Origin: Aquabacterium olei
Lineage (GTDB): Bacteria; Pseudomonadota; Gammaproteobacteria; Burkholderiales; Burkholderiaceae_C
NCBI RefSeq assembly: GCF_003100395.1
Contig: NZ_CP029210.1
Location: 2,046,001 to 2,110,000, forward strand
Direction: 5' to 3'
DNA length: 64,000 bases
Positions 9,470 through 20,058 of this stretch are shown here, piece after piece. The notes beneath the pieces are model-generated. The model worked only from the letters and a program-made list of their open reading frames with translations. It had not been told where the DNA came from and made no database searches. Made by a program: the position numbers and the translations under genes. Positions within the stretch are counted from its first letter, which is position 1, and the number at the start of each line of letters is the position of its first letter.

Positions 9470-10330
9470 TCAGAACCGCACGCGACCACGCAGATGGGGC
9501 TTGTCGCCCTTGGCATTGCGAACTTCGAACAGGGCGCCGTGCTCGTCACGGGCAGCCCACAGCGACACCCGCGCCGGCAGGAACAGCGGGGTCTTGAACT
9601 CGACAACGACCTCGGCCTGGTCGACGGCCTCGCGTGGCATCAGCGTGGCCAGGGCGCGGGCCTTGGTCCACATGCCGTGGGCGATCGCCTTGCGAAAACC
9701 CAGAAAGCGGGCCGTGAGCGCCGAGAGGTGGATGGGGTTGATGTCGCCCGATACGCGGCCGTAGCTGCGCCCGATTCCGGCCCCCGCATAGAAGTCGGCC
9801 TGGTGGGCCAACGGTGTGGGGTCGCTCAGGGCGCTCTCATAGCGGGGCCCACGCGGGTTGCGCACACCCAGCCGCAGCAGCGTCCAGGTGCTTTCCCACA
9901 CGGCCTCGCCGCCCCTCAGTGCGCAGGCATGCAGCGTGAACGCCTGGCCCTTGTCATGGGCGTACAGCTCGCCGGTGCGCACCTCGATGCGCAACTCGTC
10001 GCCGACCTGAATGCGTTTCAGCAGCCGGGCGCTGTTGGCCAGGTGCACCAGCCCCATGGCAGGCCACGGAAAGCGCCGCGAGCCGAACAGCATCATGGCC
10101 AGCGGAAAGGCCTGCATGTGCGGATACAGCATCGGCACGCCATGCGCCTGCGTGAACCCGCACACCTTGGCGTAGTCGGCCACATGGCGCGCTTCCACCA
10201 CGACGCGCGGGCGCACGTACATCACCTCGGGCAAGGCCTCGACCACGCCGGGGCGCTTGCTCGACGACCGCAAGGCCCCCAGGTTCAGGGCGATCGGGCC
10301 GGGCAGCTTGTGAACTTCGATGGTCTTCAT
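9470..10330 (-). CDS. MaoC-like (R)-specific enoyl-CoA hydratase
   Basis: This 286-residue double-hotdog-length protein carries the hydratase-2 motif SGDINPIHLSALTARFLGF followed by AIAHGMW, with the catalytic Asp and His. It would hydrate 2-enoyl-CoA to (R)-3-hydroxyacyl-CoA, which fits the neighbouring FabG4-type ketoreductase acting on the same stereoisomer. Start ATG 10330 gives MKTIEVHKLPGP; an upstream in-frame ATG at 10354 would overlap fabG4. It could supply either beta-oxidation or PHA precursors. Confidence 0.9.
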   Translation of the reverse strand: MKTIEVHKLPGPIALNLGALRSSSKRPGVVEALPEVMYVRPRVVVEARHVADYAKVCGFTQAHGVPMLYPHMQAFPLAMMLFGSRRFPWPAMGLVHLANSARLLKRIQVGDELRIEVRTGELYAHDKGQAFTLHACALRGGEAVWESTWTLLRLGVRNPRGPRYESALSDPTPLAHQADFYAGAGIGRSYGRVSGDINPIHLSALTARFLGFRKAIAHGMWTKARALATLMPREAVDQAEVVVEFKTPLFLPARVSLWAARDEHGALFEVRNAKGDKPHLRGRVRF

Positions 10331-10346
10331 ATGCCACCGAGCCCGC

Positions 10347-11756
10347 TCAGGCACCGATCAGGCTCTGGCCGCACACCCGCACGACGTTGCCGGTGATGCC
10401 CGCAGACGCCGGGCTGGCAAACCACGCGATGGTTTCGGCCACGTCGACCGGCTGTCCGCCCTGGCTCATGGAGTTCATGCGGCGACCGGCCTCGCGGATC
10501 GCGAACGGAATGGCCGCGGTCATCTGCGTCTCGATGAAGCCCGGGGCCACCGCGTTGATGGTGATGCCGTATTCGCTGAAGATCGGCGCGCACGCCTGCA
10601 CCATGCCGACCACGCCGGCCTTGGAAACGGCGTAGTTCGTCTGGCCCATGTTTCCCGCGATGCCGGAAATCGACGAGACGCACACGATGCGGCCGCCGCG
10701 GCGCAGGGCCCCGGCGCTGACCATGGCGTCGTTGATGCGCTCCTGCGTCGACAGGTTCACATTGACCACCAGCTGCCAGAGGTGCTCTTTCATGTTCGCG
10801 ATGGTCTTGTCGCGGGTGATGCCAGCGTTGTGCACGATGACATCCCAGCCGCCATCGGCCTTGGCGGCGTCGACCAGTTTCTGCGGCGCATCCTCGGCCC
10901 CGATGTCCATGGCGATCGCCTTGCCCCCCAGCTTGCGGGCCACGGCTTCCAGCGGCTCCTTGGCCTGGGGCACGTCCAGACAGATCACGTCGGCGCCTTC
11001 ACGCGCCATGACCTCCGCGATGGCCGCGCCGATGCCGCGCGAAGCGCCCGTCACCAGCACCTTGCGACCCGCCAGGGGCTTGGCCCAGTCTCCCGGGATT
11101 TCGGCCGTGCCCACCGGGGCCCCGATGCGGATGACCTGCGCCGACACATAGGCCGATCGCGGCGAGATGAGGAAGCGCAAGGTCGATTCGATCTGCTCTT
11201 CCGCGCCTTCAGCCACATAGACCAGCTGCGCGTTGCTGCCCTTCTTGAGCTCCTTGCCGAGCGAGCGGGTCAGCCCTTCCAGCGCACGCTGGATGGCGGC
11301 CTGGCGGGGTGACTTGCATTGCTCGGGCGGCCGCCCGAAGACGATGACCCGGCCGCAGGGCAACAGCGATCGCGCGGCATCGTGGAAGAACCAGTACAGC
11401 GCGTCCGACTGGGTGCTGTCCGTCAGGCCGGTGGCATCGAACACCAGGGCCTTGACCTTCTCGCCCGGCTTGCCATTGCCACCCCAGCGCCCGGTGATCA
11501 GGCCGGCCTTGTTGGCCACACTCACCCACTGCGGCAGGCGCTCATGGGCCAGCGTCTGCGCCCCGATGCGCTGAAATGCCGAGGCCAGGGCCTCCAGCAG
11601 GCGCGGCTCACCACCACCCCCGACGAGCACGGATCCCTTGACCACCGGCTGCCCGGGCTGATAGCGCTCCAGCGGCAGCGGCTTCGGCAGGCCGAGCGCG
11701 TTGACCAGCTTGGCCCCCATGGGCGAGTTGGCAAAGTCGATGTATCCGTCTTTCAT
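10347..11756 (-). CDS. High-molecular-weight 3-oxoacyl reductase (FabG4 type)
   Basis: This 469-residue protein is nearly twice the length of ordinary FabG. Residues 1-225 form a degenerate Rossmann/flavodoxin-like domain, and residues 228-469 are the active SDR. The nucleotide motif TGASRGIG is at 236-243, NAG at 310-312, and the catalytic triad is Ser362, Tyr375, Lys379. This architecture matches mycobacterial FabG4, which reduces 3-oxoacyl-CoA or -ACP with NAD(H). It lies between tetR and maoC and is likely co-transcribed. ATG 11756 is the natural start (MKDGYIDFANSP). Confidence 0.92.
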   Translation of the reverse strand: MKDGYIDFANSPMGAKLVNALGLPKPLPLERYQPGQPVVKGSVLVGGGGEPRLLEALASAFQRIGAQTLAHERLPQWVSVANKAGLITGRWGGNGKPGEKVKALVFDATGLTDSTQSDALYWFFHDAARSLLPCGRVIVFGRPPEQCKSPRQAAIQRALEGLTRSLGKELKKGSNAQLVYVAEGAEEQIESTLRFLISPRSAYVSAQVIRIGAPVGTAEIPGDWAKPLAGRKVLVTGASRGIGAAIAEVMAREGADVICLDVPQAKEPLEAVARKLGGKAIAMDIGAEDAPQKLVDAAKADGGWDVIVHNAGITRDKTIANMKEHLWQLVVNVNLSTQERINDAMVSAGALRRGGRIVCVSSISGIAGNMGQTNYAVSKAGVVGMVQACAPIFSEYGITINAVAPGFIETQMTAAIPFAIREAGRRMNSMSQGGQPVDVAETIAWFASPASAGITGNVVRVCGQSLIGA

Positions 11757-11818
11757 GTGTCTCACTCGTCTTGATGGCCGATGGGCGTGGACAGCCACAA
11801 CCAGCCGGTTGGTGATGC

Positions 11819-11839
11819 GACACGGCACACCGCCGTGTC
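11819..11839. repeat. Stem-loop between tetR and fabG4-type gene
   Basis: GACACGGC and GCCGTGTC form a perfect 8-bp inverted repeat with a 5-nt loop, in the 117-bp gap. No T-run follows on either side. It may be an mRNA element or a second operator for the upstream TetR protein, although it does not resemble the AAACG palindromes in front of tetR. Confidence 0.5.
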
Positions 11840-11873
11840 ATGAAGCCGGATACCCCGGGGGGCGTCCGGCGGG

Positions 11874-12596
11874 CTAGTGCGTCGCCGCCACCCCCGGGGT
11901 GTTGACGATCGCGTCGAAAACATTGGTCTCGGCCGAACCGGGCAGCGGCGCCTTCAAGGCGGCCACCATCAGCGAAGCGAGGCGGGACAGGATCAGGGCC
12001 TCGTTGTCGCCACTGCCCTGCGTGAACTCTCGGATGACGCGCTGGGTGTTGCCGGCGGCCAGGATGCTGGCCAGAGCCCCCATCGCAAAGTTCAGTCGGA
12101 AGCCGAGGTCGTGGCGCTCCAGATCGGGCAGCGTGCGCTGGAAGGCCGAGAAGAAACGCCCGAGGATCTGGATGTAGTGCGTGTTGATGAAATCGCGCAC
12201 CACCGGCGAGGGGTCGGTGTAGGCGCGCCCCAGGAAATGCAGGTAACGGTCGGCGAACGGCACGTCGCTGCGGTAGATCCGCACGGCGGGCAGGAACAGC
12301 GCGACCAGCACGTGCTCGCACGTCAGGCGGTCACCCAGGGTGGCTTCGAAGGTGTCGAGCATCGCCAGGCGCTGCTCGTTGAGCGAGTCGAGTCGACGTG
12401 CCAGCACCGCATGGATGAGCGCGTCCTTGCTGCCGAAGTGATAGTTCACCGCGGCCAGGTTCACGCCCGCCGCGCTGGTGATCTGTCGCATCGACATGGA
12501 CTCGAAGCCACCGGCGACGAACAGCGTCTCGGCGGCATCGAGGATGCGGGTTTTGGTGTCTGCGGGCGAAAGCCGCGCGGGGGCCTGTGCAGGCAT
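11874..12596 (-). CDS. TetR/AcrR family transcriptional regulator
   Basis: This regulator of about 240 residues has an N-terminal TetR helix-turn-helix (ILDAAETLFVAGGFESMSM, then AAGVNLAAVNYHFGSKDAL). Its C-terminal ligand domain has a DUF1956/CerR-like look. ATG 12596 is preferred because GGAG lies 6 nt upstream; a GTG at 12608 is the alternative. It heads the lipid cluster on the same strand, so it probably represses fabG4-maoC-thiolase-fadD and responds to an acyl-CoA (inference). A nested palindrome 18 bp before the start suggests autoregulation. Confidence 0.9.
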   Translation of the reverse strand: MPAQAPARLSPADTKTRILDAAETLFVAGGFESMSMRQITSAAGVNLAAVNYHFGSKDALIHAVLARRLDSLNEQRLAMLDTFEATLGDRLTCEHVLVALFLPAVRIYRSDVPFADRYLHFLGRAYTDPSPVVRDFINTHYIQILGRFFSAFQRTLPDLERHDLGFRLNFAMGALASILAAGNTQRVIREFTQGSGDNEALILSRLASLMVAALKAPLPGSAETNVFDAIVNTPGVAATH

Positions 12597-12613
12597 GTCG
12601 GTCTCCACACTAC

Positions 12614-12634
12614 GAACGTTTCAAACGTCCGTTT
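12614..12634. promoter_or_regulatory. Nested palindrome, candidate TetR operator
   Basis: Two overlapping dyads share AAACGT. The first, 12614-12630, has perfect arms ACGTTT and AAACGT around one central base. The second, 12623-12634, has arms AAACG and CGTTT around TC. It sits 18 bp before the tetR ATG, where an autoregulating TetR dimer usually binds. The binding protein is inferred from position only. Confidence 0.55.
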
Positions 12635-12754
12635 CAGGATCGGGTGCAATGGTATGCGAGACGGGCGGCTTGTGCACGCCGTCTTGCCGCGAAAGGGGGC
12701 TCTTCCCCGGAATCCCGGGGGGCAACAGGCTATTTTGACGGCCTTTCTTCCCTC

Positions 12755-12780
12755 GGCTCCCCCCACCTCCGCGGGGAGCC
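12755..12780. repeat. Inverted repeat between tetR and adh
   Basis: GGCTCCCC and GGGGAGCC form a perfect 8-bp stem with a 10-nt loop in the 271-bp divergent region. No T-run follows. The rest of the region (12635-12867) holds one further short hairpin (12705-12720) and no convincing promoter. Confidence 0.4.
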
Positions 12781-12867
12781 CGCATGCATGACACCACAGG
12801 GGGCATCCCGGGTGGGCCCGGCGCGCTTCAAACGCTAGAGTGATCGACTCACTGACCCCGTAAAGCC

Positions 12868-14004
12868 ATGGCCACCATCCTTTACCTCACCCAGATCCAG
12901 TTCGAGTTCGGCGCCATCCGGCTGCTGGCCAGCGAGTGCGAACGCGTCGGCATCCGGCGGCCACTCGTCGTCACCGACGCCGGCGTGCGTGCGGCTGGCG
13001 TGCTGCAGAAAGCGCTCGACGCCCTGCCAGGCTGGCCCGTGACCGTGTTTGACCAGACACCGCCTAACCCCACCGAGGCCGCCGTGCGTGCCGCCCACAC
13101 GGCGTGGCAGGCAGGCCGGTGCGATGGGTTGATCGCCGTGGGCGGTGGCTCGAGCATCGATCTGGCCAAGGGTCTGGCCATCATGGCGACCCACCCGGGC
13201 CCGCTGACCACCTACGCCACCATCGAAGGCGGCTCGCCCCGCATCACGGCCCAGGCTGCCCCCTTGATCGCCGTGCCCACCACCGCGGGCACGGGCAGCG
13301 AGGTGGCGCGCGGGGCCATCGTCATCGTGGACGATGGGCGCAAGCTCGGCTTCCACTCATGGAACCTGATGCCCAAGGCCGCCATCTGCGACCCCGAGCT
13401 CACGCTGGGCCTGCCCCCCGCCCTGACCGCCGCCACGGGCATGGACGCGATCGCGCACTGCATGGAGACGTTCATGGCGCCGGCCTTCAACCCGCCGGCC
13501 GACGGCATCGCGCTCGACGGACTGGAGCGCGCCTGGGGCCACATCGAGCGGGCCACGCGTGATGGCAGCGACCGCGAGGCGCGCCTCAACATGATGAGCG
13601 CTTCGATGCAGGGCGCCATGGCCTTCCAGAAGGGCCTGGGGGTGGTGCACAGCCTGAGCCACAGCCTGGGCGGCGTGAACCCCCGCCTCCACCACGGCAC
13701 GCTGAATGCGCTGTTCCTGCCGGCGGTGATCCGCTTCAATGCCGGTGCCGAATCGGTGCGCAAGGAGCGCCGGCTGGATCGCATGGCGCATGCCATGGGT
13801 CTGCGCGCCGGTGACGAGATCCCCGACGCCATCCGCGCGCTGAATGCCCGCCTCGGTCTGCCGAGCGGTCTGGCCGAGCTCGGTGTGCAGCCCGAGTGGT
13901 TCGACCGGATCATCCAGGGCGCCATGGCCGATCACTGCCACAAGACCAACCCGCGCATCGCCACCGAGGACGACTACCGCGCGCTGCTGGAGGCCTCGAT
14001 GTGA
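12868..14004 (+). CDS. Iron-containing alcohol dehydrogenase
   Basis: This 378-residue group III alcohol dehydrogenase has the NAD(P) motif GGGSSIDLAKG (92-102) and PTTAGTGSE (137-145). The metal ligands are Asp193 and His197 (GMDAIAHCME), His261 and His275. It would oxidise an alcohol or hydroxyacid, or reduce the matching aldehyde; the substrate is not evident, and 4-hydroxybutyrate or short-chain alcohols are possible. It is transcribed away from the tetR gene, so it could share that regulator. Its stop lies 18 bp from the convergent paeA-like gene. Confidence 0.92.
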   Translation: MATILYLTQIQFEFGAIRLLASECERVGIRRPLVVTDAGVRAAGVLQKALDALPGWPVTVFDQTPPNPTEAAVRAAHTAWQAGRCDGLIAVGGGSSIDLAKGLAIMATHPGPLTTYATIEGGSPRITAQAAPLIAVPTTAGTGSEVARGAIVIVDDGRKLGFHSWNLMPKAAICDPELTLGLPPALTAATGMDAIAHCMETFMAPAFNPPADGIALDGLERAWGHIERATRDGSDREARLNMMSASMQGAMAFQKGLGVVHSLSHSLGGVNPRLHHGTLNALFLPAVIRFNAGAESVRKERRLDRMAHAMGLRAGDEIPDAIRALNARLGLPSGLAELGVQPEWFDRIIQGAMADHCHKTNPRIATEDDYRALLEASM

Positions 14005-14022
14005 GGTGCCGACCGGGCCGTG

Positions 14023-15339
14023 TCAGGCAGGTGCCGGCACGGCCTGATCGGCCTCCCGCGTCACCATCACCTGGTCGATGCGGAAGTTGTCCACGTCCAT
14101 CACCTCGAAGCGGAACCCGCCCCAGCTGACGCTGTCGGTGCGCCGCGGGATGCGCCGCAGCATCACCATCAGAAAGCCGGCCAGCGTCTCGTACTCGTCT
14201 TCGTGCGGCAGGCGATCGAGATCGAGCGCACGCAGCACGTCCTGAATCGGCGTCACGCCGTCAATCAGCCACGAGTTCGCATCGCGCTGCACGATCTGCT
14301 CCTCGTCCAGCGAGGCCACCAGGCTGCCCATCACCGTGCTCATCACGTCGTTGATGGTGATGATGCCCACCACCAGGCTGTACTCGTTGACGATGACGGC
14401 GAAGTCTTCCTGCGCATGCCGAAACTGACTCAGCATCTCGGACAGTGTGAGCCGGTCCGGCACGCTGAGCACCTTGCTGATGAGGCCCTCGGCGCGCAGG
14501 TCGATGGGCTGATTGTTCAGCGCCCGGTTGAGCAGGTGCTTGGAATCGACATAGCCCAACACGTGGTCGATGTCGCCCTCGCACACCAGGTAGGTCGAGT
14601 GTGGGAACTGCGCCACCCGGGCCTTGATGAGCGCCTCGGTGTCGTCGAGCAGGAAGTGAATGACGCTGTCGCGCGCCGTCATCGCGCTCGTGACCATCCG
14701 CGTGTCGAGTTCGATCACATTCTCGATCACGCGGTGCTCGGGCGCGGCCAGCACGCCGGCGTCGGCCCCGGCTTGCGCCATGGCCAGGATGTCGTCCGGC
14801 GTGATGGCATCGTCGCGACGGTCAGGCAGCCCGAACAGGCGGAACAGCCGGTCGGTGAGCCGACTGAAGAACCACACGATGGGCTTGAACAGCAGCAGGA
14901 AGAGCCGCATCGGCCCGACCACGCGGATGGCGACCTGTTCGGGCGCATTCATGCCCAACCGCTTGGGGCACAGGTCCGACAGCAGGATGAAGAGGCTGGT
15001 GACCACCACGAACGACACGAGCACGCTCACCGTGTCAGCCCGCTCGGCGGTGATTGGCAGGCTGGACAGCCAGGGGCGGATCAGGGGCGAGAAGGCCCCT
15101 TCGCCCACGATGCCGCCCAGAATCGCGACCGTGTTCTGCCCGATCTGGATCACGGTGAAGTAGTCGCCCGGCTGGTCCTGCACAGCCAGCACCTGGCCGG
15201 CACGGAACTCGCCCTGGGCGAGCATCTGGCGCAGGCGCAATCGGCGGGAAGCGGCCACCGCCAGTTCGGCCACAGAGAAGAACGCGCTGGCGGCGATCAG
15301 GATCGCAATGAGAAACAGGCTGCCTGTAGACACATCCAT
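14023..15339 (-). CDS. paeA: CNNM/CBS-domain membrane protein, PaeA (YtfL) like
   Basis: This protein of about 438 residues has the hemolysin-like layout. An N-terminal DUF21 region has about three to four membrane helices (first at residues 6-27, others around 85-115 and 130-150). A CBS pair covers about 200-340, and a C-terminal CorC/HlyC domain has SWGGFRFEVMDVDNFRID. Length and order match E. coli PaeA/YtfL, a polyamine (cadaverine/putrescine) exporter, though related CorC proteins handle magnesium, so the transported solute is inferred. ATG 15339 is preferred over GTG 15345. No SD is obvious. Confidence 0.85.
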   Translation of the reverse strand: MDVSTGSLFLIAILIAASAFFSVAELAVAASRRLRLRQMLAQGEFRAGQVLAVQDQPGDYFTVIQIGQNTVAILGGIVGEGAFSPLIRPWLSSLPITAERADTVSVLVSFVVVTSLFILLSDLCPKRLGMNAPEQVAIRVVGPMRLFLLLFKPIVWFFSRLTDRLFRLFGLPDRRDDAITPDDILAMAQAGADAGVLAAPEHRVIENVIELDTRMVTSAMTARDSVIHFLLDDTEALIKARVAQFPHSTYLVCEGDIDHVLGYVDSKHLLNRALNNQPIDLRAEGLISKVLSVPDRLTLSEMLSQFRHAQEDFAVIVNEYSLVVGIITINDVMSTVMGSLVASLDEEQIVQRDANSWLIDGVTPIQDVLRALDLDRLPHEDEYETLAGFLMVMLRRIPRRTDSVSWGGFRFEVMDVDNFRIDQVMVTREADQAVPAPA

Positions 15340-15381
15340 GCACACAGTGTAGCGAGGCGGCCCGCCAAAGGCAGCCGCCGC

Positions 15382-16455
15382 TCAAAGGGGCTTGACGCGA
15401 TCGGTGGGGCATCCCTTGGCCAGCCAGTCCGCCCACTCATGAGCCAGCCGTGCGCTTTCTGCCACCGCGCGGCGCCAGGCCTGCACGCGTTCGTCGAAGC
15501 CCAGTCGGACGAAGTCCTTGCGATCAGGCAGCTTGCCGCCGGGCAAGGTGGCCACCCATTGGGGATCGGGGGTCAGCAGCACGACGTTGTCGAGCATGGG
15601 GCTGGCGCCATGCCGCCAGCGCAGGCCCTTGTCAAGCCAGCCGGGGATCACCTGCCGCTGGAAATGCGGGTAGAGCACCAGGCCATCGGACATGGCAGCG
15701 TAAGGCCAGTGCAGGTGGTAGTCGACCAGTCCGCCGTCCCAGTGCGCGCCCGCGCGGGCGCCGGGGATGTCGTGCACGGCTTCGAGCACGAACGGGATGC
15801 TGCACGAGGCCTGGAGCGCAGGCAGGAAGTTGCCAGTGTTCAGCGCCACGTGCCGCGTCGGAAGGTCATCCAGCGTGACGGGCAGCGCCTCGCCCGGCGT
15901 GGAAAACACCGTGCGCTCAAGGAAGGAGCCGACCACCTTGCGGCTGATCGCGTTGCCCAGCGCCAGGCTGCCGAAACCCACCGCGCGACGCGCTGGCGTT
16001 TCCCGGGTCAGCACCTGCCGCCCGCGGGCTGTGAGCACGTGCAACCGCCGACGGGGGTGGTTCACAACATTGCCGATCTGCCCCTCGAAGAAGGCGGCCA
16101 GCGTGGCGCCGAAGTGCGCGCTGATCTGCCCGGGCGTCGGCGCCTTGCGGGGCGGCTCGGGGTCGTAGCGCTGCGCGATGTAGGCCGCAGCCAGCTCGGT
16201 GAAGGCCTGGTCGACCTGCGGCATGGCCGCCGCCGCCATGCGCCAGGCACCGATCGAGGCGCCCACGAGGTGCAGGCTGCCTGGCGTGTCCTGGGTGAGC
16301 CACTCGCCGAACAGATGGCGATCCAGGTGGTGCAGGATCAGCCCCTTGGGTCCACCGGCCGCACCCGGCACCACGCGCACATCGCCCGGCCGCAGGCCCC
16401 GAGTGCGCAAATGCGCCAGGGCCTTCGGGCCCGCATGGATCGAGAGCGCTTGCAT
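15382..16455 (-). CDS. Patatin-like phospholipase/acyl hydrolase
   Basis: This protein of 357 residues has the patatin elements in order: an oxyanion-type glycine loop GAAGGPKG (about 31-38), the nucleophile elbow GASIGAW (GxSxG), and the second member of the dyad in HWDGGLVDYH (DGG). It is a predicted serine-aspartate lipid acyl hydrolase, likely cytosolic as there is no signal peptide. ATG 16455 was taken; a TTG two codons upstream is possible. It follows tex on the same strand after 24 bp. Confidence 0.85.
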   Translation of the reverse strand: MQALSIHAGPKALAHLRTRGLRPGDVRVVPGAAGGPKGLILHHLDRHLFGEWLTQDTPGSLHLVGASIGAWRMAAAAMPQVDQAFTELAAAYIAQRYDPEPPRKAPTPGQISAHFGATLAAFFEGQIGNVVNHPRRRLHVLTARGRQVLTRETPARRAVGFGSLALGNAISRKVVGSFLERTVFSTPGEALPVTLDDLPTRHVALNTGNFLPALQASCSIPFVLEAVHDIPGARAGAHWDGGLVDYHLHWPYAAMSDGLVLYPHFQRQVIPGWLDKGLRWRHGASPMLDNVVLLTPDPQWVATLPGGKLPDRKDFVRLGFDERVQAWRRAVAESARLAHEWADWLAKGCPTDRVKPL

Positions 16456-16479
16456 GGTCAACGAAGGCCGAAAGGTCGC

Positions 16480-18819
<2,340 letters not shown>

Positions 18820-19020
18820 GCGGGCACCCTGCAGAAATTGAATCCGGAAAAACGGTCACGGCACCCCGCCCGGGCAAGGCGCAAGGGCCTCACGACCGGA
18901 CCCCGGCACCGGGACGATCAAGGCGGCGCAGTTTGCCACACGCGTGACTCACCGGCCGGCAGGCCGAGGCCAGTCGTGGATCGGGGACAATAGGCGCCGG
19001 TTTTCACCCCACAACGCCAC

Positions 19021-20058
19021 ATGGCCCTGATTCCCTACTCCCTGCCGAAGTCCCTGCTGTTCTCGATGGACCCCGAAGCCGCCCACGATCTGACGATCGG
19101 CGCCCTGGCCCGGTTCCAGAACACGCCGCTGGCCTGCCTGTGGGCTGCTCGCCGCGTCGAGGACCCGGTCGACGTGGCCGGTCTGCGCTTTCCCAACCGC
19201 ATCGGCATGGCCGCCGGCCTGGACAAGAACGGCCGCGTGATCGACGGCCTGGGCGCCATGGGTTTCGGCTTCGTGGAAGTGGGCACCGTCACGCCCAAGG
19301 GCCAGCCGGGCAACCCCAAGCCGCGCATGTTCCGCCTGCCGCAGGCCAACGCCCTCATCAACCGGCTCGGCTTCAACAACGAAGGCCTGGATTCGTTCCT
19401 GGCCAACGTGCGCAAAGCCCGCTTCCGTGAGAGCGGGGGCATCCTGGGCCTGAACATCGGCAAGAACGCGGTGACCCCCATCGAGAACGCGGTCGAGGAC
19501 TACCTGATCTGCCTGGAAGGCGTCTTCCCGCACGCCGACTACGTGACGGTGAACATCTCCAGCCCGAACACCAAGAACCTGCGTGCGCTGCAGAGCGACG
19601 AGGCGCTGGACGCGCTGCTGGGGCAATTGCAGGAGCGGCGCCAGCAGCTGATCACGCGGCATGGTCGCAGCGTGCCGATGTTCGTGAAGATTGCCCCCGA
19701 CCTCGACGAGGCCCAGGTGGCGGTCGTGGCCACCACGCTGCAGAAGAACGGCATCGACGGGGTGATCGCCACCAACACCACCATCTCGCGCGAAGCCGTG
19801 ATGGGCCTGCCCCACGCCGACGAAACTGGCGGCCTGAGTGGCGCGCCGGTGTTGGAAGCCAGCAACCAGGTGATCCGCCAGCTGCGCGCGGCGCTCGGCC
19901 CGCGCTTTCCCATCATCGGGGTGGGCGGTGTCATGTCGGCGGCAGACGCACGCGCCAAGCGTGACGCCGGCGCCGACCTGGTGCAGATCTACACCGGCCT
20001 GATCTACAAGGGCCCCCAGCTCGTGGAAGACTGCGCCCGAGCGCTCAAGCGGGGCTGA
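19021..20058 (+). CDS. pyrD: Dihydroorotate dehydrogenase (quinone), class 2
   Basis: This 345-residue membrane-associated flavoenzyme oxidises dihydroorotate to orotate in pyrimidine synthesis and passes electrons to quinone. The N-terminal helical extension (residues 1-45) that docks to the membrane marks class 2. The FMN/substrate loop AAGLDKNG (64-71) and the catalytic-serine motif [11 protein letters not shown] (178-188) are intact, and a [11 protein letters not shown] motif lies near the C-terminus. Its 3-prime end overlaps the convergent pseudokinase-HDOD gene by 14 bp. Confidence 0.97.
   Translation: MALIPYSLPKSLLFSMDPEAAHDLTIGALARFQNTPLACLWAARRVEDPVDVAGLRFPNRIGMAAGLDKNGRVIDGLGAMGFGFVEVGTVTPKGQPGNPKPRMFRLPQANALINRLGFNNEGLDSFLANVRKARFRESGGILGLNIGKNAVTPIENAVEDYLICLEGVFPHADYVTVNISSPNTKNLRALQSDEALDALLGQLQERRQQLITRHGRSVPMFVKIAPDLDEAQVAVVATTLQKNGIDGVIATNTTISREAVMGLPHADETGGLSGAPVLEASNQVIRQLRAALGPRFPIIGVGGVMSAADARAKRDAGADLVQIYTGLIYKGPQLVEDCARALKRG

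Noticed and set aside
6296..10396. A 1366-residue open frame opposite fadD, the thiolase and maoC
   Set aside because: It crosses three genes and their gaps on the opposite strand and has the biased composition of shadow frames.
12705..12720. CCCCGG/CCGGGG hairpin upstream of adh as a terminator
   Set aside because: No T-run follows, and both flanking genes are transcribed away from it.
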